A stretch of DNA of 64,000 nucleotides from Oscillospiraceae bacterium. Its GTDB lineage: Bacteria > Bacillota > Clostridia > UMGS1810. Below the pieces are notes generated by a model. It was not told where the DNA came from, made no database searches, and saw nothing but the letters and a program-made list of their open reading frames with translations. The stretch is taken from NCBI GenBank assembly GCA_015069095.1, contig SVJH01000011.1, forward strand, positions 1 through 64,000. Direction: 5' to 3'. The translations under genes were made by a program, and so were the position numbers. This document shows, in pieces, positions 35,703 to 44,119 of this stretch (positions are counted from its first letter, which is position 1; each line of letters begins with the position of its first letter).

Positions 35703-37649
35703 ATGAAAAAACTAATGTCAGTTATACTTATTATGACAATGTGTTTATCACTTTTGTCGGTTAACGTTTTTGCAAAAACGGAAGTTTCTGACAACGTAGT
35801 GTTTGAACAGGATTTTACAAATGCACAAAGTTCTGATTATTCTCAGGCGTCAGCAGGATACGCAGGACTTGGAGAAACTAATGGCGATAAACACCTTAGA
35901 ATTTCTGCAAACACAAGTGCCTCGCAAACAAAGACTGCTCAGGCAGGCGGAAAAGTGTTTATTGACAACTCAAAAATGGAAGTTGGAAAAACATATGCTA
36001 TTTATGCAGATATAAAATTTACACCTCAAAGTTCAGATGCAGCTACTGTAACAAGCCGTAATGTAAATATGAAACCGCTAAACGGTACAGGCTCAACAGT
36101 TCTAAGTACAAGAACAATTAGCGTACCTGCTGGAGAAACTGTAACTTTAGCAACAGCAACTTTTGAGTATACAGAAGCTTTAAAAACAGCTACTGTAAAC
36201 TTACGAGTAGATTTTTTAGGTTACAGAACAAGCGATACAGATAAAGACGTTGTAACAGTTGATAATGTTAAAGTTATTGAAATTATAGGTGTATCTGTAT
36301 TCAGTAAATTAAGAAATGTAACTTTTGACGATTTTGAAGAAGGATATAGCTTTGATGCATTTGATTTTGACAAAAACAAAGGTAATACACCTCAGATTGT
36401 ATCAAGTCCATCATACAGTGGTAACAGTTTAAAAATTACACCTACAGCTAATGACAACAGACATACTCTAAAAGGATTTTTTGATAAATCAGATGTTGGA
36501 AAAACATTCAAATTTACAATGAAGGTTTATCCTACAAGTGTTTCTGCAAAAGGTATAAGAATTGGCTCTAAACCATACATACCTTCAAGTAACAGCGGTT
36601 GGAACAATGATTACTTCTTTACTGTAGGTGAAGAAGGTTCATCATGTGATATGATAGTAAATACATGGAATACAATAACCTTTACTGCTCAGATAGGAGA
36701 ATACACAGAAAACGGTGTTACATATGTAGATGACAGTATTGCTTTTGTTCAGACTGGATCTTCAACACTTATTGATGAATTCTATGTTGATGATATAGTA
36801 ATCAGCGAAGTTATTGCAAGAACAGATTCATACTTTAAAGGTATGGTAGAGGATAGTGCTGTTACAAAATCATTTGAAGAAGAAGACTTAGAACTTTTAA
36901 AAGGTGTTGACGTAAAAGACGGGTCAACAGGTTATGGTGCAATAGGTATTACATCAGAAACTGCACGCACAGGCTCAAAATGTCTTAAAATTTCAGGAAG
37001 AACAAATCTTTCAGGAAGATTTAAATTACTTGATGCCCTAAATGGTGCAAAAACTGGCGATATGTACAAAATAAGCGCATATGTTAAAGTTGCAGGTGCA
37101 AACAGTGAAGATGCCAGAGTTTCAATGGCAGCAATGAGTAACGAAAACTATACAGAAATGTATTTTGCTCATGTTACTGCATCAACATCAGAATGGAAAA
37201 AAGTATCACTTATATACATTGTAGACACTGACAGCAAAGGAAATATTATGGATGAAATCGCTTTTGCACAGGAAGGACTTGGCGAAGGCGCACAAGCAGT
37301 AGATACAATATACGTAGATGATATAACAGTTGAACCAGTAACTGAAGATACTGTAGCAGCGGTTGAAGTTGTTGTAGAAGATAATATATCATCGCCTTGT
37401 GTAGCTGTTAAATATACTGTTGATGCTGCTACATTTGATGGTGTAGATGCTCCGTTTATGTTTATCGTAGTAACTAATACAGATGGTGAAATTGTGAAGG
37501 TAGACATTGCACAGTATGATGCTGACAAAACAGAATACATATACTATGTAAAAGGGATAAAAAATGGAACAACAATCGGTTCTGTTAAACTATTTAAATG
37601 GAATGCTTCAAACCTTTATCCACTAAGCGACGTAACAGTTTTAAAATAA
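35703..37649 (+). CDS. Secreted multi-module binding protein B, paralogue of A
   Basis: Start at 35703 after GGAGGAGA; MKKLMSVILIMTM opens the signal peptide (about 1-24, VFA). The 648-residue protein mirrors protein A: module 1 at 32-194, module 2 at 202-372 (FYVDDIVI), module 3 at 384-544 (ISGRTNLSGRFKLLDAL, IYVDDITV) and a C-terminal beta domain (545-648) ending VKLFKWNASNLYPL. The C-terminal pattern VKxFxW...LxPL is, from memory, a recurrent domain at the end of clostridial secreted glycosidases and binding proteins. No catalytic site recognised. A and B arose by tandem duplication including promoter. Confidence 0.78.
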   Translation: MKKLMSVILIMTMCLSLLSVNVFAKTEVSDNVVFEQDFTNAQSSDYSQASAGYAGLGETNGDKHLRISANTSASQTKTAQAGGKVFIDNSKMEVGKTYAIYADIKFTPQSSDAATVTSRNVNMKPLNGTGSTVLSTRTISVPAGETVTLATATFEYTEALKTATVNLRVDFLGYRTSDTDKDVVTVDNVKVIEIIGVSVFSKLRNVTFDDFEEGYSFDAFDFDKNKGNTPQIVSSPSYSGNSLKITPTANDNRHTLKGFFDKSDVGKTFKFTMKVYPTSVSAKGIRIGSKPYIPSSNSGWNNDYFFTVGEEGSSCDMIVNTWNTITFTAQIGEYTENGVTYVDDSIAFVQTGSSTLIDEFYVDDIVISEVIARTDSYFKGMVEDSAVTKSFEEEDLELLKGVDVKDGSTGYGAIGITSETARTGSKCLKISGRTNLSGRFKLLDALNGAKTGDMYKISAYVKVAGANSEDARVSMAAMSNENYTEMYFAHVTASTSEWKKVSLIYIVDTDSKGNIMDEIAFAQEGLGEGAQAVDTIYVDDITVEPVTEDTVAAVEVVVEDNISSPCVAVKYTVDAATFDGVDAPFMFIVVTNTDGEIVKVDIAQYDADKTEYIYYVKGIKNGTTIGSVKLFKWNASNLYPLSDVTVLK

Positions 37650-37662
37650 AATAAGTTAAATT

Positions 37663-37691
37663 AAGCCGGATGTTTTTATCCGGTTTTTTTT
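37663..37691 (+). terminator. Terminator of module-only gene B
   Basis: AAGCCGGAT / ATCCGGTTT stem and T run. Confidence 0.85.
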
Positions 37692-37713
37692 ATGTGATGC
37701 GAAAATAAAATAC

Positions 37714-37742
37714 TTGTTTTTATAAGATAAATGTGTTATCAT
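37714..37742 (+). promoter_or_regulatory. Promoter of xylanase 6
   Basis: TTGTTT, 17 bases, TATCAT; 37 bases before the ATG. Confidence 0.65.
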
Positions 37743-37779
37743 AAAGAAGGTATTTTATAAACCAAAAGGAGAGGAAAAT

Positions 37780-40608
37780 ATGAAAAAAACACTAAGTTTA
37801 ATTTTATCTTTTATTATGATTATTTCTTGCTTTTCGTGTGTTTCATTTGCCGATAGCGAAATAAAAATCATAGTAGACGGAAATGCACTTACAATGGACC
37901 AAAATCCAATTATTGTAGAAGGAAGAACACTTGTTCCGCTTCGTGCAATATTTGAAGCACTTGGTGCAAAAGTAGAATGGGACGATGCTACAAAAACAGC
38001 AACCGGAGTTTTGGGAGCAACAACAGTATCACTTCAAATTAACAATACTGTAGCAAAAGTAAACGGAAAAGACGTAACACTTGACGTTCCTGCACAAATT
38101 GTAAACTCAAGAACACTTGTACCTGTAAGATTTATTTCTGAATCTTTAGGTTGCAAAGTTGACTGGGAAGACGCAACAAAAACAGTTACAATCGCAAGCG
38201 TAGGCGAAACAGTTTTTGAACTTAATTTTGATGACAAAACATCTTTTGAAGAAAACAAAGATTTCATAATCGGAGGTCTTTACAAAGGCGAAAATGTATC
38301 TTTGTCAAGTGATTTAGACCACACAACATCAGTCGGTAAATCACTAAAAATAGGAAAAAGAACAGCATCAAACGACCGTGTTAAAATTGTAAATGCATTT
38401 AGTGACGCTAAAATAGGCGAAACATATGTTATATCTGCATGGGCTTATTTAGATACAGACACACAGAAAATGTCTATAGCAGTATTTGGTGATAAAGGCA
38501 CATCTTTCGCATATACTGCACCTGCAAGAAAAACATATCCTGCAAAAGCAAATACATGGACTTATCTTGAAGTTGAATATACATACGATAACGAAGAAAT
38601 TACACAAATCGGTTTTGACCAGGGCGATGTAAAAGAAGGTATTGCATCTACAATTTACATTGACGATATCAAAATCACTAAAAAGAAAGTGGCAGAAAAT
38701 ACACTTTTACCTGTTGTTACAAGAGAAGGTAAACGTCCTACTCCTGTTGCAAAAGATACAGGAAAAACATATGACGATTTAATTTTCTACGACAGAGAAT
38801 TTAAAGATAACGTTTCACTTGACGAAGTATTTAATTCACTTCCAAAAGACCCTAAAGTACTTTCAACTAATGAAAAAATGCTTAATGCATCTTTAATGGG
38901 TCAAAAATACGCAACAGTTGAAAAAATAAAAGTTGACGGTATGCCTTTTAGCGAAGCATTAAGAGCAGATGTTAAAATTGTTCCTGCAAAACCTTACGAT
39001 GCGCAGATTGTAATAGATTCACTTGGTCAAGACGGATTTAAAACAGGCGATAATATGCTTTGCATATTCTATATGAGAACAGTATCTTCTGCAAATGAAA
39101 TTGCACAGGGACAGGTTCAGCTTATTGTTGAACAGGAAGTTTCTCCTAACAACAAAACACTTCAGGAAGACGTAAAAACACTTATGGGCCCTACATGGAA
39201 GAAAGTATACGTTCCATTTGCTGCAAAAGAAGGTTATACACGTCTTTGCATACGTCTTGGCTACAACGTTCAGACAGTTGAATTTGGTGGATACGAAATT
39301 CTAAACTATGAAAACAAAGTTGACTTTATGGATCTTCCATCATCTACAACAATGGAAGTTTACGATAAAAAAGAACTTTTCCAAAAAGATGTTGAATGGC
39401 GAAAAGAAGCATGGGCAAGAATTGAAGAAATCAGACGTGGCGATATTAAAGTTATTGTAAAAGATGAAAACGGAAATGTAATTCCTGATGCTGATGTAAA
39501 AATTGATATGTATGACCACGAATTTAAGTGGGGCGCTGCTATTAACGGTACAATTATGAAAGAAGATACATTCGGCAAAAACTACCGTCAGGCAATTGCG
39601 GCACTTTACAATACAGCAGTTGAAGAAACATCACACAAACCTGTAGAATACATTAACCATCCTGAAGTTGGCAGAAGAGATATGGAAAAAGCATTTGAAC
39701 TTGGACTTAAAAACTTTAGAGGTCATACTCTTGTTTGGGACAGATCAAACACATTCGATCCTGAAACAGGCGTATGGAAAGAAAACACATCTGTATCAGA
39801 AGAACTTTCAAAACTTATTTATGCAGGCGATAAAGAAAAAATTGATGCTTACATGAAAAACACAATTCAGACAACAGTTACAGATTTCAAAGATGAAATA
39901 TGCGAATGGGACGTTGCAAACGAAGTGTTGTCAAACAAAGAAATACGTTCAAAATATGGCAACGAAGTTCTTGTTAACTGGTTTAAATGGGCAAGAGAAG
40001 CCGATCCTGACACAAAACTTTACATCAACGAAACCGGTATTGTCGGTAACAGCGAAAACGGCAAAATGGCTGATTTCAAAAAAGTGCTTGATGATATGGT
40101 AAAACTTGGCGTTGATTTTGATGGTATAGGTATTCAGGGACATATCGGAACATATGTTTCTCCATATGATTTCTATAAAGAAATTATGGAACTTGTTCCT
40201 TATAATAAACAAATAAAAATTACAGAATATGACACATCAATACTTATGGCAAAAGATAAAGAAGCTGATGCAAGTTTCATGCGTGATATTATGATACTTA
40301 TGTTCTCTATTGAAAATATGGACGGATTTTTATCTTGGGGTATTATAGATAACACAAGCGGTACAAAAAATTATCCTATATTTGATAAAGAATGGAACTT
40401 GAAACTTTCAGGCGAGCAGTATATCGACCTTGTTTACAATAAATGGTGGACACAGGAAGATGGCAAAACAGATGCAAACGGCACATATGCATTAAAAGGC
40501 TACTACGGCGATTATTTAATTACAGCAACAGCAAACGGAAAAAGCGCAACTGTAGATGTTAAATGCTACAAAGGTAACGATAACGTAGTTGAAATTGTAC
40601 TTAAATAA
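37780..40608 (+). CDS. Secreted GH10 endo-beta-1,4-xylanase with stalk domain (xylanase 6)
   Basis: The 942-residue protein lies 13 kb from the tandem array but has the same order: signal peptide (IISC at 14-17; SFA cleavage near 26), stalk (28-140, type of xylanases 3 and 4), CBM (143-301), second beta-sandwich (317-510), GH10 (538-886), C-terminal beta domain. Acid/base E715 sits in WDVANEV, nucleophile E816 in ITEYDT; RGHTLVWDR and DGIGIQGHI are intact. Body resembles xylanases 2 and 3. RBS AAGGAGAGG. The gene is followed by a hairpin-rich repeat (40624-40710) rather than a simple terminator. Confidence 0.93.
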   Translation: MKKTLSLILSFIMIISCFSCVSFADSEIKIIVDGNALTMDQNPIIVEGRTLVPLRAIFEALGAKVEWDDATKTATGVLGATTVSLQINNTVAKVNGKDVTLDVPAQIVNSRTLVPVRFISESLGCKVDWEDATKTVTIASVGETVFELNFDDKTSFEENKDFIIGGLYKGENVSLSSDLDHTTSVGKSLKIGKRTASNDRVKIVNAFSDAKIGETYVISAWAYLDTDTQKMSIAVFGDKGTSFAYTAPARKTYPAKANTWTYLEVEYTYDNEEITQIGFDQGDVKEGIASTIYIDDIKITKKKVAENTLLPVVTREGKRPTPVAKDTGKTYDDLIFYDREFKDNVSLDEVFNSLPKDPKVLSTNEKMLNASLMGQKYATVEKIKVDGMPFSEALRADVKIVPAKPYDAQIVIDSLGQDGFKTGDNMLCIFYMRTVSSANEIAQGQVQLIVEQEVSPNNKTLQEDVKTLMGPTWKKVYVPFAAKEGYTRLCIRLGYNVQTVEFGGYEILNYENKVDFMDLPSSTTMEVYDKKELFQKDVEWRKEAWARIEEIRRGDIKVIVKDENGNVIPDADVKIDMYDHEFKWGAAINGTIMKEDTFGKNYRQAIAALYNTAVEETSHKPVEYINHPEVGRRDMEKAFELGLKNFRGHTLVWDRSNTFDPETGVWKENTSVSEELSKLIYAGDKEKIDAYMKNTIQTTVTDFKDEICEWDVANEVLSNKEIRSKYGNEVLVNWFKWAREADPDTKLYINETGIVGNSENGKMADFKKVLDDMVKLGVDFDGIGIQGHIGTYVSPYDFYKEIMELVPYNKQIKITEYDTSILMAKDKEADASFMRDIMILMFSIENMDGFLSWGIIDNTSGTKNYPIFDKEWNLKLSGEQYIDLVYNKWWTQEDGKTDANGTYALKGYYGDYLITATANGKSATVDVKCYKGNDNVVEIVLK

Positions 40609-40623
40609 GCATAATAAATAATA

Positions 40624-40710
40624 CTTCTTTTTAAAAAAGAAGCAAAAGCGTTGCTTTTTTGAAAAAAAGCAACACAAAAAACTTACAATATGCAAAACAT
40701 TCGTTTTGCA
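40624..40710 (-). repeat. Three-hairpin repeat, copy 1 (after xylanase 6)
   Basis: Three hairpins in a row: CTTCTTTTT/AAAAAAGAAG (40624-40642), GTTGCTTTTTT/AAAAAAGCAAC (40650-40673) and TGCAAAAC/GTTTTGCA (40691-40710). Its reverse complement lines up with 42525-42616, hairpin by hairpin, with alignable spacers such as TGTAA. Read from the adjacent gene end the hairpins come in the same order in both copies. Confidence 0.7.
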
Positions 40711-40713
40711 AAG

Positions 40714-40749
40714 AAAAAAAGGTATCTCAAAAAAAGAGATGCCTTTTTT
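40714..40749 (+). terminator. Terminator-like hairpin before the beta-helix gene
   Basis: AAAGGTATCTC / GAGATGCCTTTTTT stem (one G-U pair) and T run. It is the last of four hairpins in the 40.61-40.87 kb gap, which holds no gene. Confidence 0.75.
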
Positions 40750-40875
40750 GTTTTATGTGCAAAAAATGAATATAAATTGTACTTTTTTTGGTCAAATAAA
40801 GAGTATCTTTTTAAATTTTTTTGTGTTATTATAGTAAAGGACAGTTTTTTTTATAAAAAAGAAAGGATGATAAAA

Positions 40876-42297
40876 ATGAAAAAATTATTAGCATCTTTGA
40901 TTATGCTCACATTAATTGTTTCTTCGTTTTCAGTTGTAGCATTTGCAGATGCGGCTACACCGGTTGAAGTTGCTTCGTGGGATGCACTTGAAACAGCATT
41001 CGCAGCTGCACCAGCAGACGGAACAGAGTACACAATTAAATTTACTAAAGACATTTCAAATGGAGTAAGCTCAGCAGGTACTAGTTGGTCTTCTGATATG
41101 TTAGCCCCTTATGGTACAAACATTGTTATTGATCTTAATGGTCATACTTTAAAATATGGCGGACGAGGAATACGAAATACAGGTACAATTACAATCAAAA
41201 ATGGTAACCTCAATTATATAAGTTCAACAAGTAGTTACTATGCAATAAATTTTAATAGTACATCATCAACTGCCAGAGCAAAATTAACTTTGCAAGATGT
41301 TAACCTTACTACTGAATATGCAAAAGGTATAACAATGCTGGGTTCTAGCAACTATGGCGACTTAGTTCTTGAAAACACAAATATCACTTCAAAAGGAATA
41401 GTTTTATATAGTGCAGGCACTTCAAAAAATAACACAATTAACATTAATGGTGGTAATCACACAACTTATGACCCTAATGGATATGTTGTTAAATTTCAAG
41501 GTGGCATAATTACTGTAAATGATGGAACATTCAAAAACAATAATGTAACTCCAACATCGTATAAAGTGTTTAATGCAGGGCAAACTTCATCAGGTAACTC
41601 TGCTACAAGTTCTAATAGACGAATATTCTTCTATGGTGGCACATATCCGGTAGACCTTACAGGTGCTGCTAGTTCAGTTCTAAAAAGTGGTTATTATTGT
41701 TTAAAATCTAACGTAAACGAATACGTGGTAGAAAAATCAGTAGGTGCTGCTAAAATTGGAAGCACTCGTTATAAAACACTTGCATTTGCTGTAAGCGATG
41801 TAGCTGAAAACGGCGAAGTAGTTCTTTTAGCAAACAACACAGAAGCAGTTGAAGTTAGCAAATTAGCTACAATTACTAAAAACGGATTTACAGCAAACGT
41901 AACAGCAGGCGAAGGTTATGTGCTTAAAGAAACAGAAACAGCATATGTTGTTGAAGAAGCTCCATCAGAAGTTACAGTTGCCGAAAATATTACTGCATCT
42001 TACGATGATGGAAAAGGCGCAGGCACAAAAACTTCAAGATTCTTTGCAGATATCAATACACTTGATGTAGCAGAAGCAGGTTTTGAAGTTTCAGCAACAG
42101 TTGAAGGCGTTAAGTACACATGGACAATTGCACTAAACGAAGTTTACAGTACAGTTGTTGCAAATGATGTTACATACAATGCAACAAACTACATTATAAC
42201 AGGTGCAATCGGTGATATTCCAAATAGTTTCGAAGGCGAATTTGATGTAAAAGTTTACACAAAAGACTTTGAAGGCAATACAAAATATATAGGTTAA
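40876..42297 (+). CDS. Secreted beta-helix-like surface protein of unknown function
   Basis: Start at 40876, after GAAAGGATG, where MKKLLASLIMLTLIV begins a signal peptide (about 1-24, AFADA). The 473-residue protein has a long region (about 40-270) with short repeating strands rich in Asn, Gly, Thr and Ser (ITIKNGNLNYIS, KLTLQDVNLT, NTININGGNHTTY, IITVNDGTFKNNN) that looks like a right-handed parallel beta-helix of the pectate-lyase/adhesin type. A second domain (about 291-361: AKIGSTRYKTLAFAVSD) is common in gut surface proteins. The C-terminal 110 residues are Ala/Val/Asp-rich. No lyase active site or anchor recognised. It is 15 bases upstream of a 53-residue peptide gene. Confidence 0.78.
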   Translation: MKKLLASLIMLTLIVSSFSVVAFADAATPVEVASWDALETAFAAAPADGTEYTIKFTKDISNGVSSAGTSWSSDMLAPYGTNIVIDLNGHTLKYGGRGIRNTGTITIKNGNLNYISSTSSYYAINFNSTSSTARAKLTLQDVNLTTEYAKGITMLGSSNYGDLVLENTNITSKGIVLYSAGTSKNNTININGGNHTTYDPNGYVVKFQGGIITVNDGTFKNNNVTPTSYKVFNAGQTSSGNSATSSNRRIFFYGGTYPVDLTGAASSVLKSGYYCLKSNVNEYVVEKSVGAAKIGSTRYKTLAFAVSDVAENGEVVLLANNTEAVEVSKLATITKNGFTANVTAGEGYVLKETETAYVVEEAPSEVTVAENITASYDDGKGAGTKTSRFFADINTLDVAEAGFEVSATVEGVKYTWTIALNEVYSTVVANDVTYNATNYIITGAIGDIPNSFEGEFDVKVYTKDFEGNTKYIG

Positions 42298-42312
42298 GGG
42301 AGGATTTTTAAG

Positions 42313-42474
42313 ATGATAAAATACGAAAGCCCAAAGGCGGAAATTACAAATTTTATGTCTGAAGATGTTGTTACAACATCAGGTACAACAGCAAACAATC
42401 CTTTAACAGCACTTGCAACTAAAACATTTAATGTTTCCGATGCAAACGTTAGTTGGAAAGATAAAGTTAACTAA
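42313..42474 (+). CDS. 53-residue peptide of unknown function, operonic with the beta-helix protein
   Basis: The frame runs from the ATG at 42313, seven bases after GGGAGGA, to TAA at 42474. The N-terminal half (MIKYESPKAEITNFMSED, then VVTTSG) is highly patterned: a KYExP start, alternating hydrophobics and an acidic turn before VVTTSG. The rest is Thr/Ala/Asn-rich and ends WKDKVN. It has no signal peptide or membrane helix. I recall similar small proteins beginning KYExPxxE and carrying EDVxTxSG in many gut Clostridia and, in variant form, Bacteroidales, with no assigned function. Whether it is a secreted partner, a processed peptide or an intracellular protein is unknown. Confidence 0.72.
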   Translation: MIKYESPKAEITNFMSEDVVTTSGTTANNPLTALATKTFNVSDANVSWKDKVN

Positions 42475-42477
42475 TTA

Positions 42478-42507
42478 AAAACCCGAGTGAAAATTCACTC
42501 GGGTTTA
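42478..42507 (+). terminator. Terminator of the beta-helix/peptide operon
   Basis: AAACCCGAGTGA / TCACTCGGGTTT stem followed by a T-rich run. Confidence 0.85.
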
Positions 42508-42524
42508 GTTTTTTTATATTTCCC

Positions 42525-42616
42525 AAGCAAAACGTAGTTTTGCTTAATGTAAATTCTTTGCTAAGCTTTCTTTTAAGAAAGCGTGCTTTTTTGGTTCTTT
42601 TTTCACGAAAAAAGAA
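42525..42616 (+). repeat. Three-hairpin repeat, copy 2 (after murC)
   Basis: Hairpins AAGCAAAAC/GTTTTGCTT (42525-42545), GCTTTCTT/AAGAAAGC (42565-42582) and TTCTTTTTT/AAAAAAGAA (42595-42616). It is the inverse-oriented counterpart of 40624-40710. Read from the murC stop (minus strand) it could act as a transcription terminator. Confidence 0.7.
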
Positions 42617-42627
42617 TTATAGTATTC

Positions 42628-43965
42628 TTATCTTTTAATTAAACTTTCGCCGATTTTGTACACATCGCCTGCGCCCATTGTGATTATAACGTCGCCTTCT
42701 TTGGCATTTTTAGCAACATAATCTTCTATTTCCGAAAACGAAGGAAGATATATTGCATTATCCATTTTATCTGCCAAATCTTTTGCGCTAACAAGTCCCG
42801 TGTCTTTTTCCCTTGCAGCATAAATATCTGCAACTATTACGTTGTCGGCATATTTTAGTGCGCTTATAAACTCGTTAAATAACGCTTTTGTTCTTGTGTA
42901 TGTGTGAGGCTGGAAAATACACCAAATTTTATTTATATCCATTTTAGATGCAGTTTTAAGCGTCGCTTTTATTTCTGTAGGATGATGCGCATAATCGTCA
43001 ATAACAGGGATGTTATTAAAATACCCTTTCTTTTCAAATCTGCGTTTTGTTCCGCCAAAACTTTCAATACCGTCTTTTATTTTTTTAGTGTCAATACCAA
43101 GTATTCTTCCGCACGCAAATGCCGAGAGTGCATTGTAAACATTATGTGTACCTATTACATTAAGTGTGATGTCGGTTATTTTTTCGCCTTTATGATAAAT
43201 ATCAAAATATGCTTTTCCGTATGCATCAAAAACAATATTTTTTGCAACATAGTCAGCATCATGTCTTCCAATTGTAATTATATTACAAGTTGCACCTTTT
43301 GCCGCTTTTACACTGTTAGGGTCATCGTTTGAAACGATAAGATATCCGTCTTTTTCAATTTTTTTTGCAAAATCAGAAAATGTGTCTATAATTTCGTCTA
43401 TATCTTTAAAATAGTCAAGATGATCTGCATCAACGTTTAAAATAATACCTATTTTATAGAAAAATTCAAGGAAACTTCTGTGGTATTCACAAGCCTCAGT
43501 AAGAAAATACTCTTTTCCGCCTTTCCTTAAATTTCCTCCTATAATATCAAGTTCTCCGCCAACCATAATAGTAGGGTCTGTTTCGCCAGATAAAAGAACG
43601 TGTGAAATCATTGATGTTGTGGTAGTTTTTCCGTGTGTGCCTGCAACTGCAATTGCAGTTTTGTACTCTTTCATAATTTCGCCAAGCATAACGGCTCTTT
43701 CAACACATTTTATGCCTTTTTCTTTTGCAGCCATAAGTTCTTCATTGTCATCTTTAACAGCGGCTGTGTAAACAACAAGGTCGGGATTTTCAATATTTTC
43801 TGCCCTTTGACCAATAGTAATTTTTGCGCCGTTTTTTTCTAAATCGTCTGTAAGATGTGAACTTCTTATATCGGAACCCGAAACCTTTACACCATTATGC
43901 AAAAGTATTTGAGCAATACCACTCATACTGATACCGCCAATTCCTATAAAGTGGATGTGTTTCAT
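42628..43965 (-). CDS. murC: UDP-N-acetylmuramate--L-alanine ligase
   Basis: MurC adds L-alanine to UDP-MurNAc, the first peptide step of cytoplasmic peptidoglycan precursor synthesis. The 445-residue protein has the N-terminal HFIGIGGISMSGIA dinucleotide-like motif, the ATP loop AGTHGKTTTTSMI (about 108-120), the middle-domain EACEYHRSFLEF and NVDADHLDYF, and the DDYAHHPTEI signature of the MurC C-terminal domain. It is a single-gene unit here, transcribed away from uvrB with about 150 bases between. Confidence 0.97.
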   Translation of the reverse strand: MKHIHFIGIGGISMSGIAQILLHNGVKVSGSDIRSSHLTDDLEKNGAKITIGQRAENIENPDLVVYTAAVKDDNEELMAAKEKGIKCVERAVMLGEIMKEYKTAIAVAGTHGKTTTTSMISHVLLSGETDPTIMVGGELDIIGGNLRKGGKEYFLTEACEYHRSFLEFFYKIGIILNVDADHLDYFKDIDEIIDTFSDFAKKIEKDGYLIVSNDDPNSVKAAKGATCNIITIGRHDADYVAKNIVFDAYGKAYFDIYHKGEKITDITLNVIGTHNVYNALSAFACGRILGIDTKKIKDGIESFGGTKRRFEKKGYFNNIPVIDDYAHHPTEIKATLKTASKMDINKIWCIFQPHTYTRTKALFNEFISALKYADNVIVADIYAAREKDTGLVSAKDLADKMDNAIYLPSFSEIEDYVAKNAKEGDVIITMGAGDVYKIGESLIKR

Positions 43966-44057
43966 ATTTTAAATTCCCCCAAGAATGGATAGTTATATGT
44001 TCTTTTTTATATTATACTACAAATAATTCCAAATTAAAATAGATATTTATAATTTTA

Positions 44058-44086
44058 TTGAAAAATTTTTACTGTTTTGATATAAT
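44058..44086 (+). promoter_or_regulatory. Promoter of uvrBA
   Basis: TTGAAA, 17 bases, TATAAT; about 34 bases before the uvrB ATG. No LexA/DinR box was recognised. Confidence 0.7.
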
Positions 44087-44119
44087 AATATAGTAAATAC
44101 AAGATAAGGAGGGATATAG

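Noticed and set aside
9233-40608. Copper-dependent amine oxidase activity for the stalk-domain proteins
   Set aside because: Only the N-terminal accessory domain is present; no catalytic amine oxidase domain follows. The domain name is historical.
9233-42297. Cellulosome components
   Set aside because: I looked for paired dockerin repeats (DxNxDG) and cohesins in the xylanases and module-only proteins and saw none.
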